A DNA stretch of 64,000 bases, taken from contig NZ_JACHOQ010000001.1 of NCBI RefSeq assembly GCF_014199955.1, forward strand, positions 434,001 to 498,000. Direction: 5' to 3'. This DNA is from Brevundimonas aurantiaca. Lineage in GTDB: Bacteria > Pseudomonadota > Alphaproteobacteria > Caulobacterales > Caulobacteraceae. A model generated the notes under the pieces. It searched no databases and was not told the origin of the DNA. It saw only the letters and a program-made list of their open reading frames with translations. How positions within the stretch are numbered: position 1 is the stretch's first letter; every line of letters starts with the position of its first letter. Positions 28,264 to 35,616 of this stretch are shown one piece after another. Made by a program: the position numbers and the translations under genes.

Positions 28264-28932
28264 GTGTCAAACCGCGTCGCTGCAATTGCGCTATTGCTGG
28301 CTGCCTATTCTACAGCAGCCCATACTCAAGACACGGCGCCTGACAACAAACCGCCGAATGTTGAGGAGATCGCCACCGCCCGATCCTACGCCGACCAGTT
28401 GATCGCCTCGGCCAATGCGGCACGCTATTTCGAGAATATCACCACCGACGCTACCCCCACGGTCCGTCACAAAGCCAGCGGCATGGTGTGCGCCTTCTCA
28501 GACCCGGAATACGACAAGATCACCATCTACCCCGCTGCAGCCTCGATTGGGGAAGGTGAGGACGTGGGATGCAACACGCGCCTGCTGGAAGTTAACTTCA
28601 CTAGCTACGCCACACGCTATGCGCGATACTTCAGCGAGGAAGCCATAATTCAAGACACAATGAACGCGATTGTGCAGCGATGGCCGGATGCAAAGCCCCA
28701 CGCCGAGGGGCTGATTACAGCCACCATCAACGATGCCCCGGCCCAGCGCGTCGCCGGCTATGATATCAAGATCGACGGTCGTCCCATGCTCACACTCGTT
28801 CTGGTGCCCCATCAAGGCGAATGGAGTTTCAAGGGGCGTGTGACGGGACCGTCAGAAGGCGATACGCCCACAAACCTCGTGGGCGCGATCATGTTCTCGC
28901 GCAGCCTCCCGACAGAGAAAGTCGCTCCCTAA
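28264..28932 (+). CDS. secreted protein of unknown function, atypical composition
   Basis: A 222-residue protein from a GTG at 28264 that has the strong ribosome binding site GGGAGGAG. The signal peptide is MSNRVAAIALLLAAYSTAAH, with cleavage near THTQ/D. Two cysteines (GMVCAFSDPE and DVGCNTRLLE) may form a disulfide. No domain was recognised. Codon use is noticeably less GC-biased than its neighbours (AAT, ATT, ACA, TAT are common), and AT-rich sequence precedes it, suggesting recent acquisition or relaxed constraint. Confidence 0.75.
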   Translation: MSNRVAAIALLLAAYSTAAHTQDTAPDNKPPNVEEIATARSYADQLIASANAARYFENITTDATPTVRHKASGMVCAFSDPEYDKITIYPAAASIGEGEDVGCNTRLLEVNFTSYATRYARYFSEEAIIQDTMNAIVQRWPDAKPHAEGLITATINDAPAQRVAGYDIKIDGRPMLTLVLVPHQGEWSFKGRVTGPSEGDTPTNLVGAIMFSRSLPTEKVAP

Positions 28933-28960
28933 AGCTTCGGCTTTGCGGCATTAAGAGCCC

Positions 28961-30139
28961 ATGCTCCTGCCCTTCTTCACCGCCCTGCGCGACGCCAAGG
29001 TTCCGGTGTCGATGAAGGAATGGCTCCATCTGATGGAGGCCATGGACCGCGATCTGGCCGGGCGCGAGATCGAGGCCTTCTATCACCTGTCGCGGGCGGT
29101 GCTGGTCAAGGACGAGAAACACTATGACCGGTTCGACCAGGTGTTCGGGACGGTGTTCAAGGGCGTCGAATCTGTCGGGGCGGGCGAAGATCTGACGACC
29201 GACATCCCCGAGGACTGGCTGCGGCTGCTGAACGAGAAATATCTGACCGACGAGGAAAAGGCCCAGATCGAGGCGCTCGGCGGGTTCGACAAGCTGATGG
29301 AGACGCTGAAACAGCGGCTGGAGGAGCAGAAGGAACGCCATTCCGGCGGCTCAAAATGGATCGGCACGGGCGGGACCAGTCCCTTCGGCCACGGCGGCTA
29401 TAATCCCGAGGGCGTGCGGATCGGCGGCCCCGGACGACATGGCCGGGCGGTCAAGGTCTGGGAAAAGCGCGAGTTCAGGAACCTGGACGACACGGTCGAA
29501 CTGGGCACGCGCAACATCAAGGTCGCCTTGCGTCGCCTGCGCCGCTTCGCGCGCGAGGGGGCGGCGGAAGAACTGGACATCGACGGCACCATCGACGGCA
29601 CGGCCCGCCAGGGCTGGCTGGACATCCAGATGCGGCCCGAGCGGCGCAACACGATCAAGGTGCTGCTGTTCCTGGACATCGGCGGCTCGATGGACGGCCA
29701 TATCAGGCTGGTGGAGGAGCTGTTCTCGGCCGCACGGACCGAGTTCAAGAACCTGGAGTTCTTCTATTTCCACAACTGCCTGTACGAGGGTGTGTGGAAG
29801 GACAACCGGCGGCGTCACACCGAGCGGATCGCCACCTGGGACCTGCTGCACAAATACCCCGGCGACTGGCGCGCCATCTTCGTCGGCGATGCGACCATGA
29901 GCCCCTATGAGATCACCATGCCCGGCGGTTCGGTCGAACACTGGAACGAGGAGGCCGGGGCGGTGTGGATGAAGCGAGCCCGTCAGCAGTGGGACAAGTC
30001 GGTCTGGCTGAACCCGGTGCAGGAACGGTATTGGAGCTACACCGCCTCGGTTGGCCTGTTGCGGGAGCTGATGGAGGACCGAATGTTCCCCCTGACGCTG
30101 GAAGGGCTCGACAAGGCGATGCGGGCGCTGACAAGGTAG
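28961..30139 (+). CDS. VWA domain protein (CoxE-like)
   Basis: A 392-residue cytoplasmic protein of the CoxE/YeiN-like von Willebrand A group, usually encoded near a MoxR-type AAA+ ATPase with which it acts in metalloenzyme or complex maturation. The MIDAS motif is seen in VLLFLDIGGSMDGHIRLVEE (DxGGSM), preceded by an Arg/Lys-rich stretch and followed by FYFHNCLYEGVW and RAIFVGDATMSPYEITMPGG. No MoxR ATPase occurs in this window. It starts 28 bases after the atypical secreted protein, at an ATG with weak ribosome binding sequence. Confidence 0.88.
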   Translation: MLLPFFTALRDAKVPVSMKEWLHLMEAMDRDLAGREIEAFYHLSRAVLVKDEKHYDRFDQVFGTVFKGVESVGAGEDLTTDIPEDWLRLLNEKYLTDEEKAQIEALGGFDKLMETLKQRLEEQKERHSGGSKWIGTGGTSPFGHGGYNPEGVRIGGPGRHGRAVKVWEKREFRNLDDTVELGTRNIKVALRRLRRFAREGAAEELDIDGTIDGTARQGWLDIQMRPERRNTIKVLLFLDIGGSMDGHIRLVEELFSAARTEFKNLEFFYFHNCLYEGVWKDNRRRHTERIATWDLLHKYPGDWRAIFVGDATMSPYEITMPGGSVEHWNEEAGAVWMKRARQQWDKSVWLNPVQERYWSYTASVGLLRELMEDRMFPLTLEGLDKAMRALTR

Positions 30140-30189
30140 GTTCGCCTGCGGGGCGAGCCGCCCCGTGGATTGTGAAAGAGGCCAGAGAC

Positions 30190-30675
30190 ATGCTCGCCGC
30201 CTTCGCCCTGCTTCTTCTGGCCCAACAGGCCGCCCCGACCGTGGTGTGGGAGGCGCCGCCCGCCGCCGAAGCCCCGCCGCCGCGTCCCGCCCACAATGTT
30301 CCGGAATGGGGTCTCGCCGATCCGTTCGGCTATGAGCGGGCGCGGTGCAGCCCGCAGCTGCGCGGCGCGAGATCGCTGGAAGTCTGTCAGGCCGAGGTTC
30401 GCGCCCAGCTGGCCCTGGCTCTGGGGCCGGATCTGCCCGACGCCCTGCGCCCTGAGGGGATGGCGGGCGACTGCCAGATGGCCCAGGCGGCCCAGGGCGG
30501 CTCGTCCTACGGCCTGCAGTGCGGCCCTCAGTCGCGGGCGCCGACCGACTCTCCCCGGCCCAAGGAGGTGGATTGCCGCCCCCGTCCCGAACGGGGCGGC
30601 TTCAGTTCGGAATGCCGACCGGTGGGGACGACCGAGGACAAGGGGCTGACGCTGAAGCTATGGGGCAATGACTGA
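30190..30675 (+). CDS. proline-rich secreted protein of unknown function
   Basis: A 161-residue protein starting MLAAFALLLLAQQAAPTVVW, a short signal-like hydrophobic segment followed by a Pro/Ala stretch (EAPPAAEAPPPRPAH). Six cysteines occur in the C-terminal half (RCSPQLR, EVCQAEV, GDCQMA, LQCGPQ, VDCRPRP, SECRPV), which suggests disulfides outside the cytoplasm. No family was recognised. It lies 50 bases after the VWA gene and may share its transcript; a hairpin follows. Confidence 0.7.
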   Translation: MLAAFALLLLAQQAAPTVVWEAPPAAEAPPPRPAHNVPEWGLADPFGYERARCSPQLRGARSLEVCQAEVRAQLALALGPDLPDALRPEGMAGDCQMAQAAQGGSSYGLQCGPQSRAPTDSPRPKEVDCRPRPERGGFSSECRPVGTTEDKGLTLKLWGND

Positions 30676-30685
30676 CCCGAACGAA

Positions 30686-30713
30686 AACGCCGCCCGCGAT
30701 CGCGGACGGCGTT
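30686..30713. terminator. bidirectional-type hairpin between convergent genes
   Basis: A 13-base stem AACGCCGCCCGCG / CGCGGACGGCGTT with one mismatch and a short AT loop lies 11 bases after the rightward gene and upstream of the csbD stop. A weak T-tract follows, so the assignment is moderate. Confidence 0.6.
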
Positions 30714-30738
30714 GAACGTCTTTGAATAGTCGGTCGCG

Positions 30739-30921
30739 TCAGTTGCGATTGTCGCGCAGACTGTCCTTCACGCCGCCGACGGTGTTTTGGACCTTGCCTT
30801 CGACCTGGTCCGCCTTGCCCTCAGCCTGAAGCTTGGAATCGCCGGTCATCTTGCCGACGCCTTCCTTGATCTTGCCGCCGACATTCTTGGCGGAGCCTTC
30901 AATACGGTCTTGATCTGGCAT
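30739..30921 (-). CDS. CsbD family stress-response protein
   Basis: A 60-residue protein, MPDQDRIEGSAKNVGGKIKE followed by GVGKMTGDSKLQAEGKADQV, the typical CsbD core repeat. CsbD proteins are small, hydrophilic and abundant in general stress responses; the biochemical role is unclear. The ATG at 30921 follows AGGAGAATTCCC. A perfect EcfG-type promoter lies about 50 bases upstream. It would be the target of the general stress sigma factor here, which matches the family's behaviour in other bacteria. Confidence 0.95.
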   Translation of the reverse strand: MPDQDRIEGSAKNVGGKIKEGVGKMTGDSKLQAEGKADQVEGKVQNTVGGVKDSLRDNRN

Positions 30922-30974
30922 GGGAATTCTCCTGTTTCGAGCGACGCCGCGATGGCGCTGCAAGGTGAAGGAGA

Positions 30975-30999
30975 AACGGGAGCGGGTCCGGGCCGTTCC
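30975..30999 (-). promoter_or_regulatory. EcfG-type general stress promoter of csbD
   Basis: On the minus strand GGAAC (30999-30995) is followed after exactly 16 bases by CGTT (30978-30975). This equals the alphaproteobacterial EcfG/SigT consensus GGAAC-N16/17-CGTT. The start codon of csbD is 54 bases downstream of the -10. Confidence 0.85.
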
Positions 31000-31006
31000 G
31001 TAAGGC

Positions 31007-31450
31007 TCAGCTTGCCCGACGCAGCCACACCGCGACCGCCCAGGCGTGGGAGTCGTGGCGCAGACGCGACAAAGCCACGGTCGGGTCCAGCCAGACCAGG
31101 GTGTGATCGTCCTCGCACTTGGCCTGGGGGTTCTCGGCCGTGACCGTCGCGGTCCAGAAGCCGCCGACGTTGCAGAGGGGCTCGCCGGTGCTTTTCAGAT
31201 GATACTGGCCCGCCTCGGCGATGCGGTTCAGAGGCGTCACAGACAGGCCGGTTTCCTCGACGAACTCGCGCACCAGGGCCTCGACCTCGGTCTCCTCGCC
31301 ATCCACCGCCCCGCCGGGAAGATCGAAATAGGCGCCGGCCGCTCGTTCGACCCGGACGCAGGCGATCAGGCCGTCGCGCTCCACCACGCCGAAGGCCGTG
31401 GCGCGGTGGCGATAGTCGAGCGCGGGATTACGAAGGCCGAACTGGAGCAT
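31007..31450 (-). CDS. Nudix hydrolase
   Basis: A 147-residue pyrophosphohydrolase acting on a nucleoside diphosphate derivative. The Nudix box reads GGAVDGEETEVEALVREFVEETG (positions about 45-67), with the glutamates of REFVEETG intact. A substrate cannot be assigned; the C-terminal part LVWLDPTVALSRLRHDSHAW is not specific. It is 15 bases from the receiver-HisKA_2 gene's end on the same strand and 85 bases from csbD, so it may be the tail of the signalling operon. Confidence 0.9.
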   Translation of the reverse strand: MLQFGLRNPALDYRHRATAFGVVERDGLIACVRVERAAGAYFDLPGGAVDGEETEVEALVREFVEETGLSVTPLNRIAEAGQYHLKSTGEPLCNVGGFWTATVTAENPQAKCEDDHTLVWLDPTVALSRLRHDSHAWAVAVWLRRAS

Positions 31451-31465
31451 GATGCAGATCCGACC

Positions 31466-32503
31466 TTAGAGGTCGAACGCCAATTTGGCGCGCACGCCCT
31501 TGTGCGCCGCGTCGAACTCGACGGCTGAGCGCAGGCCCGAGGCCATGGCCGAAATGATCTTGCCGCCCAGGCCGGTGCCCTTGGGTGTTCCGTCTCCCAG
31601 ACCCGGACCGTCGTCTTCGACCGTCAACAGGGCGCGATGCTCGCCGTCCGGCTTCAGGCTGATGCGGATCTCCCCGCCCTGCCCAGGCTGATAGGCGTAC
31701 TTCACCGCATTGGTGACCAATTCGGCGACGACGACGCCCAGGGACACGGCCTGGTCCGTGGTGACCCAAAGGGGAGCGGCGTCGACGACCAGACGCGGCG
31801 AACCTTCGCCGGGCCCCAGCGACTTGGACAGCTCGTCCATCAGGCCTTGCAGATATTCGTCCATGGCCACCCGGCTCATGTCGCCGGAGGTGTAGAGGCG
31901 GCGATGGACGTGGGCCACGGCCTCGATCCGCGCCTGGGATTCACGCAGAGCCTCGCGCGCGCCTTCATCGCTGATGTGGCGCATCTGCAGCGACATGAAG
32001 CTGGACACCAGCTGCAGCGAATTGCCGACGCGGTGATTGACCTCGCGCAGCATGGCCTCGGCGCGGTCGCGGGCCAGACGGATCTCTTCCTGGGCGATCT
32101 CGTTCTCGCGCTGAAGCCGCCGACGCAACAGGGCGTCCTCGAGGGCCGACCGCAGCAGGGCGGTGAAGTCCTCGGACACGTCCTTGATGACATAGTCTGC
32201 GGCGCCGGCGCGCAGGGCGGCGACGGCGATCCGCCCGTCCTGGGCCCCCGTCACATAGACCACGGGCGGCGGCGCCGGCAGGGCCAGGATGTCCGGCAGG
32301 ACGTCCAGACCGTCCCGGCTGGGCATATAGTGGTCCAGGGCGCAGATGTCGTACTGGTTGGCGGCGAGCAGCTCCAACCCTGCGTCGCCGTCCGGGGCGC
32401 AGGTGACGGCGTAGCCGTGGCGGGTCAGTTCCTTCTCGACCAGCCGCGACAGGCCGCGGTCGTCGTCGATGTAGAGCAGACGGATGGGGCCGGACAGTCC
32501 GAT
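31466..32503 (-). CDS. response regulator receiver fused to HisKA_2-type histidine kinase, no canonical start
   Basis: A signalling protein with an N-terminal receiver (LLYIDDDRG, phospho-acceptor Asp in CALDHYMPSRDG, Lys in DYVIKDVSE) followed by a HisKA_2 kinase core (LREVNHRVGNSLQLVSSFMS) and HATPase (VAELVTNAVKYAY, VEDDGPGLGDG, GTGLGGKIIS). The first in-frame TTG (32377) would delete the first receiver strand and helix. Upstream of it there is no ATG, GTG or TTG before the frame runs into the preceding gene. The coordinate given uses an ATC 2 bases after the upstream stop, with GGAG 8 bases before it; CTG at 32497 and ACG are alternatives. Confidence 0.82.
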   Translation of the reverse strand: MGLSGPIRLLYIDDDRGLSRLVEKELTRHGYAVTCAPDGDAGLELLAANQYDICALDHYMPSRDGLDVLPDILALPAPPPVVYVTGAQDGRIAVAALRAGAADYVIKDVSEDFTALLRSALEDALLRRRLQRENEIAQEEIRLARDRAEAMLREVNHRVGNSLQLVSSFMSLQMRHISDEGAREALRESQARIEAVAHVHRRLYTSGDMSRVAMDEYLQGLMDELSKSLGPGEGSPRLVVDAAPLWVTTDQAVSLGVVVAELVTNAVKYAYQPGQGGEIRISLKPDGEHRALLTVEDDGPGLGDGTPKGTGLGGKIISAMASGLRSAVEFDAAHKGVRAKLAFDL

Positions 32504-32505
32504 CG

Positions 32506-32928
32506 TTAAATCTCCGGCGCCTGCATGACCGACAGGAAGAGACCCAGCTGACGGATCGCGCCGGCGAAGGACTCATAATCGACAGGCTTGGTGATGTAGA
32601 CGTTGCAGCCCAGGTCGTAGCAGCGCTGGATTTCGACCTTGTCGTCGGTGGTGGTCAGAACCACGACGGGCGCCCGCTTCAAACGGTCGTCGGCCTTCAC
32701 CTTTTCCAGAATGTCCGTGCCCGACATGTCGGGCAGGTTCAGATCCAGCAGGATCAGCAGCGGGCCGTTGGCCAGGATTTCCGCGCTGAACAGATAGTCC
32801 AGAGCGGCCCCGCCCTCATCGAAATGCTTGATCTCGTTGCTGATGTTGGCGCGACGGATGTTCTTTTCGATCAGTTTGGCGTGACCGTGGTCATCCTCGA
32901 CCATGATGATTTTGACGGCTTGCGTCAC
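32506..32928 (-). CDS. stand-alone response regulator receiver protein
   Basis: A 140-residue single receiver domain of the Rcp1-like kind often paired with phytochrome or CHASE kinases. The acidic pocket is IIMVEDDHGHAKLI, the phosphorylated Asp is in LLILLDLNLPDMSGTD, the Thr/Lys residues are in VVVLTTTDD and YITKPVDYES. No output domain is present. Its start overlaps the end of the upstream kinase gene by 4 bases (ATGA), and its TAA is 2 bases from the presumed start of the receiver-kinase gene. All three are probably one coupled transcript and one phosphorelay. Confidence 0.95.
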   Translation of the reverse strand: MTQAVKIIMVEDDHGHAKLIEKNIRRANISNEIKHFDEGGAALDYLFSAEILANGPLLILLDLNLPDMSGTDILEKVKADDRLKRAPVVVLTTTDDKVEIQRCYDLGCNVYITKPVDYESFAGAIRQLGLFLSVMQAPEI

Positions 32929-34463
32929 AGTACGCCTCCAGGTTCCGACAGGATCAGTCGTTTGGGGAATTTCAGGAGGAAAGTCGAGCCCTTGCCAAGC
33001 TCGGACTCGACATCGATCGAGCCGCCGATGCGCCGAACGCTGTTGCGGACGAAGGCCAGGCCCAGGCCCTCGCCTCTTCGGTCCTGTTTCCCGGAGCGCC
33101 GGAACAGTTCGAAAATGCGTTCGTGGTCCCGCGCGGCGATGCCGCGACCGTTGTCGGCGACCCGATAGACGACCCAGCCGCCGGGCAGGTCTTCGCCCGA
33201 AACGACGATTTCGCCAGGGCGGCCGGCGTCCAGATATTTGACCGCATTGTCGATCAGATTGCCCAGAATCTGTTCCATCGACAGGCGGTCGCTTTCGATC
33301 GACGGCAAGGCCTCCACCAGGATCTGGGCGCCGGCGGCCTCGGTCTGATGGTGAACGCTGTCGGCGATGTTGCGAGCCATGGCGGTCATGTCCAGGGTCT
33401 CCGGCAGGAGATTGCGACGCCCTTCGCGCGAGAGGCGCAGGATGGCGTTGATCAGCCGGTCCATCTTCTCGGTCGAGGCGCGGATGAAGCCCAGGGCCTC
33501 GGGCATGTCTTCGCGCACGGCGGTGACGATGTCGGCCGACACCTCGCGTTCCGCCTCGGCCTCGGCCACCCCGCGCTCGATGATCTTTCCGGCCTGCTCC
33601 AGTTCGGAGGTGTAGCCCATCACATTGACCAGGGGCGCGCGCAGATCGTGGCTGACGATATAGGCGAAGCGCTGGATTTCCTCATTGGCGCGGGTCAGGG
33701 CGGCGGTGCGGTCGCGCACCATGTCCTCCAGGCCGGCGTTGATGGCGGCCACCTCCTCGCGCGCGTGCTGAATCTCGCCGACATAGCGCCGCACCATCCA
33801 GGCCGAGAGCAGCGCAAGGACCAGGACCAGCAGGCCGGTGATGGCGTTCATCACCACGGTCATCATGGCGGCGCGCTCGGACACGCGGGTCCGTTCGGCG
33901 ATGCGCGCGGACTTGAAGGCGTCGAAATCGTCGATGGTCTGGCGCAGCTCGTCCATATAGCGTTTGCCTTCGCCGGACCGCACCGTCTGGATCGCTTGGC
34001 CTATGCGGCCCTCACGCGCCAAGGCCAGGGTCGCCTCCATCTCCCTCAGCTTTGCGTCGGAGAGCCTACGGATTTGGGCCACCGGCGCCCGGAGCGTCGG
34101 GTCGGCCGCCGCGCCTTCTTCGAGAAACGCCAGGGCAGGCTCGCGCTCCGCGCGCGCCTCCTCAAAGGGTGTCAGGAAATCGCTGCGGCCGGTCAGCAGA
34201 AAGCCGCGTTGCGCGGTCTCCGCATTCAGCATGGAGATCAGGACCGTGCGCGACTGGCGGCGCATCTGCTGGGCGTGTTCGATCGCATCGTTCACCGTGG
34301 CGGTGCGCTGTATCATGACGAAGGTCGAGATGTTGACCGTCAGCAGCAGGACGAAGGCTAGGACCAGCAGGCCGGTGACGGATCGCGCCAGGGAGGGCGT
34401 GCGCACAAAATCGCTGAACCGCGACCAGCTTTGGCTCGAGGGAAGTTTCATGCGGCGCAGCAT
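32925..34463 (-). CDS. membrane sensor histidine kinase with CHASE3-like domain
   Basis: Two transmembrane helices (LLVLAFVLLLTVNISTFVMI near residue 40 and AITGLLVLVLALLSAWMV near 215) enclose a periplasmic CHASE3-like domain with TAQRGFLLTGRSDFLTPFEE. The cytoplasmic kinase core has the phospho-histidine in FAYIVSHDLRAPLVNVMGY and the HATPase motifs GNLIDNAVKYLDAG, VADNGRGIAARDHERIFE and GEGLGLAFVR. The ATG at 34463 is chosen; an in-frame TTG at 34487 or an ATG at 34451 is possible, as no ribosome binding site decides. It is the first gene of the signalling trio. Confidence 0.93.
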   Translation of the reverse strand: MLRRMKLPSSQSWSRFSDFVRTPSLARSVTGLLVLAFVLLLTVNISTFVMIQRTATVNDAIEHAQQMRRQSRTVLISMLNAETAQRGFLLTGRSDFLTPFEEARAEREPALAFLEEGAAADPTLRAPVAQIRRLSDAKLREMEATLALAREGRIGQAIQTVRSGEGKRYMDELRQTIDDFDAFKSARIAERTRVSERAAMMTVVMNAITGLLVLVLALLSAWMVRRYVGEIQHAREEVAAINAGLEDMVRDRTAALTRANEEIQRFAYIVSHDLRAPLVNVMGYTSELEQAGKIIERGVAEAEAEREVSADIVTAVREDMPEALGFIRASTEKMDRLINAILRLSREGRRNLLPETLDMTAMARNIADSVHHQTEAAGAQILVEALPSIESDRLSMEQILGNLIDNAVKYLDAGRPGEIVVSGEDLPGGWVVYRVADNGRGIAARDHERIFELFRRSGKQDRRGEGLGLAFVRNSVRRIGGSIDVESELGKGSTFLLKFPKRLILSEPGGVL

Positions 34464-34583
34464 TAGCGGCGACCGAGGCTGCGTCAAACGGCAGTCACAC
34501 GAAACTCTTGGGCCTTTCGCGTCTTCTGATGAGTATGGTCTGGCTTGCCGGTCTGCGGCGGGCGGAAAACGGGGGGAAGGGCG

Positions 34584-35294
34584 ATGATCTGGTGGTGGTG
34601 GATTTTACCGGCGGCGGCGGCCCTGATTGGCCTGGTTCTGCTGGTCCGCGGCTTGCGCGCCCTGTTCGGCGGCAGGGCGGTGCGGGGCGTGGCGGGCGCG
34701 GCGCTCGGCGGCGGCGTCCTCTGGCTGGCGTCCCTGGCGACCCTGTTCGGCCTGAACCTTCAGACCTACGACCGGCTGACCTATGAACGTCCGGTTGCGA
34801 GCCTGGAACTGAGGCGCCTCGGGCCGCAGTATTATGAGATCGAGCTGACGCCCCTGTCGCAGGACAGGCCGGCCGCAGCGACCCTCTATCCTGTCCACGG
34901 CGACGACTGGCGGATCGACGCCCAGGTGCTGAAGTGGAAACCTTGGGCCAATGTGCTGGGCCTGGATTCCCAATATCGGCTGGAACGCCTGTCGGGTCGC
35001 TATCGCACGGTCGAACAGGAGTTGACCGCCGAACGCAGCGCCTATGATCTGGCGGCCATCGAGGAAAACGCCCGCAACGGCGCCCTGCCCTATAAGGTCG
35101 AGGCCTGGGACGCGATCCGGCGCTACCGCCGCTACATCGACGCCGCCGATACCCTCTACGGCTCGGCCGCCTATATGCCGATGGCCGAGGGCGCGCGCTA
35201 TGAGGTCTGGATCACCCAGTCCGGCCTGATCGCCCGCCCGGTCAATGAGGCCGCGCGCGCCGCCTCCGCCGGCGGCTGGACGGTCGCCGACTAG
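34584..35294 (+). CDS. membrane-anchored protein of unknown function
   Basis: A 236-residue protein from an ATG at 34584 with the ribosome binding site GGGGGGAAGG. Two N-terminal hydrophobic helices (MIWWWWILPAAAALIGLVLL and [20 protein letters not shown]) are followed by a soluble domain of about 185 residues with many Tyr/Arg (LERLSGRYRTVEQELTAERS). The family was not recognised. The topology puts the C-terminal domain in the periplasm or cytoplasm depending on the first helix. It is divergent from the histidine kinase gene. Confidence 0.8.
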   Translation: MIWWWWILPAAAALIGLVLLVRGLRALFGGRAVRGVAGAALGGGVLWLASLATLFGLNLQTYDRLTYERPVASLELRRLGPQYYEIELTPLSQDRPAAATLYPVHGDDWRIDAQVLKWKPWANVLGLDSQYRLERLSGRYRTVEQELTAERSAYDLAAIEENARNGALPYKVEAWDAIRRYRRYIDAADTLYGSAAYMPMAEGARYEVWITQSGLIARPVNEAARAASAGGWTVAD

Positions 35295-35616
35295 GCCGAA
35301 TCCACATTCCGCGCCGCCAAGGCACGATGGCGTCCAAGAGTGCGAAGGCGAGGGAGCGCCCCTCCGATCCGTCATGCCCAAAGCCGGCCCCAAAGGCGGC
35401 TGTCGATGACAGGTCTCGACAAGGGGGAGCCTAAGCGCTCGTACCGCTGAGGCGGTACAAATACGATTACGTCAGCAACCAGGCGTTTATGATGCAGGAA
35501 TGCGACACGGTATAATATTGTCGCGCCGCAGGCGGCGGTCTACTCCAATTTACAAGTCGATTGTGTCAGCTCTTCAGCAACCGCGGAAGCGGACAGGCGT
35601 ATCTGGGGGATACAAG
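35295..35616 (+). promoter_or_regulatory. long leader region of the large TonB receptor gene
   Basis: About 320 bases without a convincing gene. It holds an inverted repeat GTACCGC-TGAG-GCGGTAC (35441-35458), a consensus -10 hexamer TATAAT (35511-35516) with no clear -35, and a GGGGGA ribosome binding site before the ATG at 35617. A 5' untranslated region of about 95 bases would follow. The AT-rich stretch contrasts with the surrounding DNA. Confidence 0.5.
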
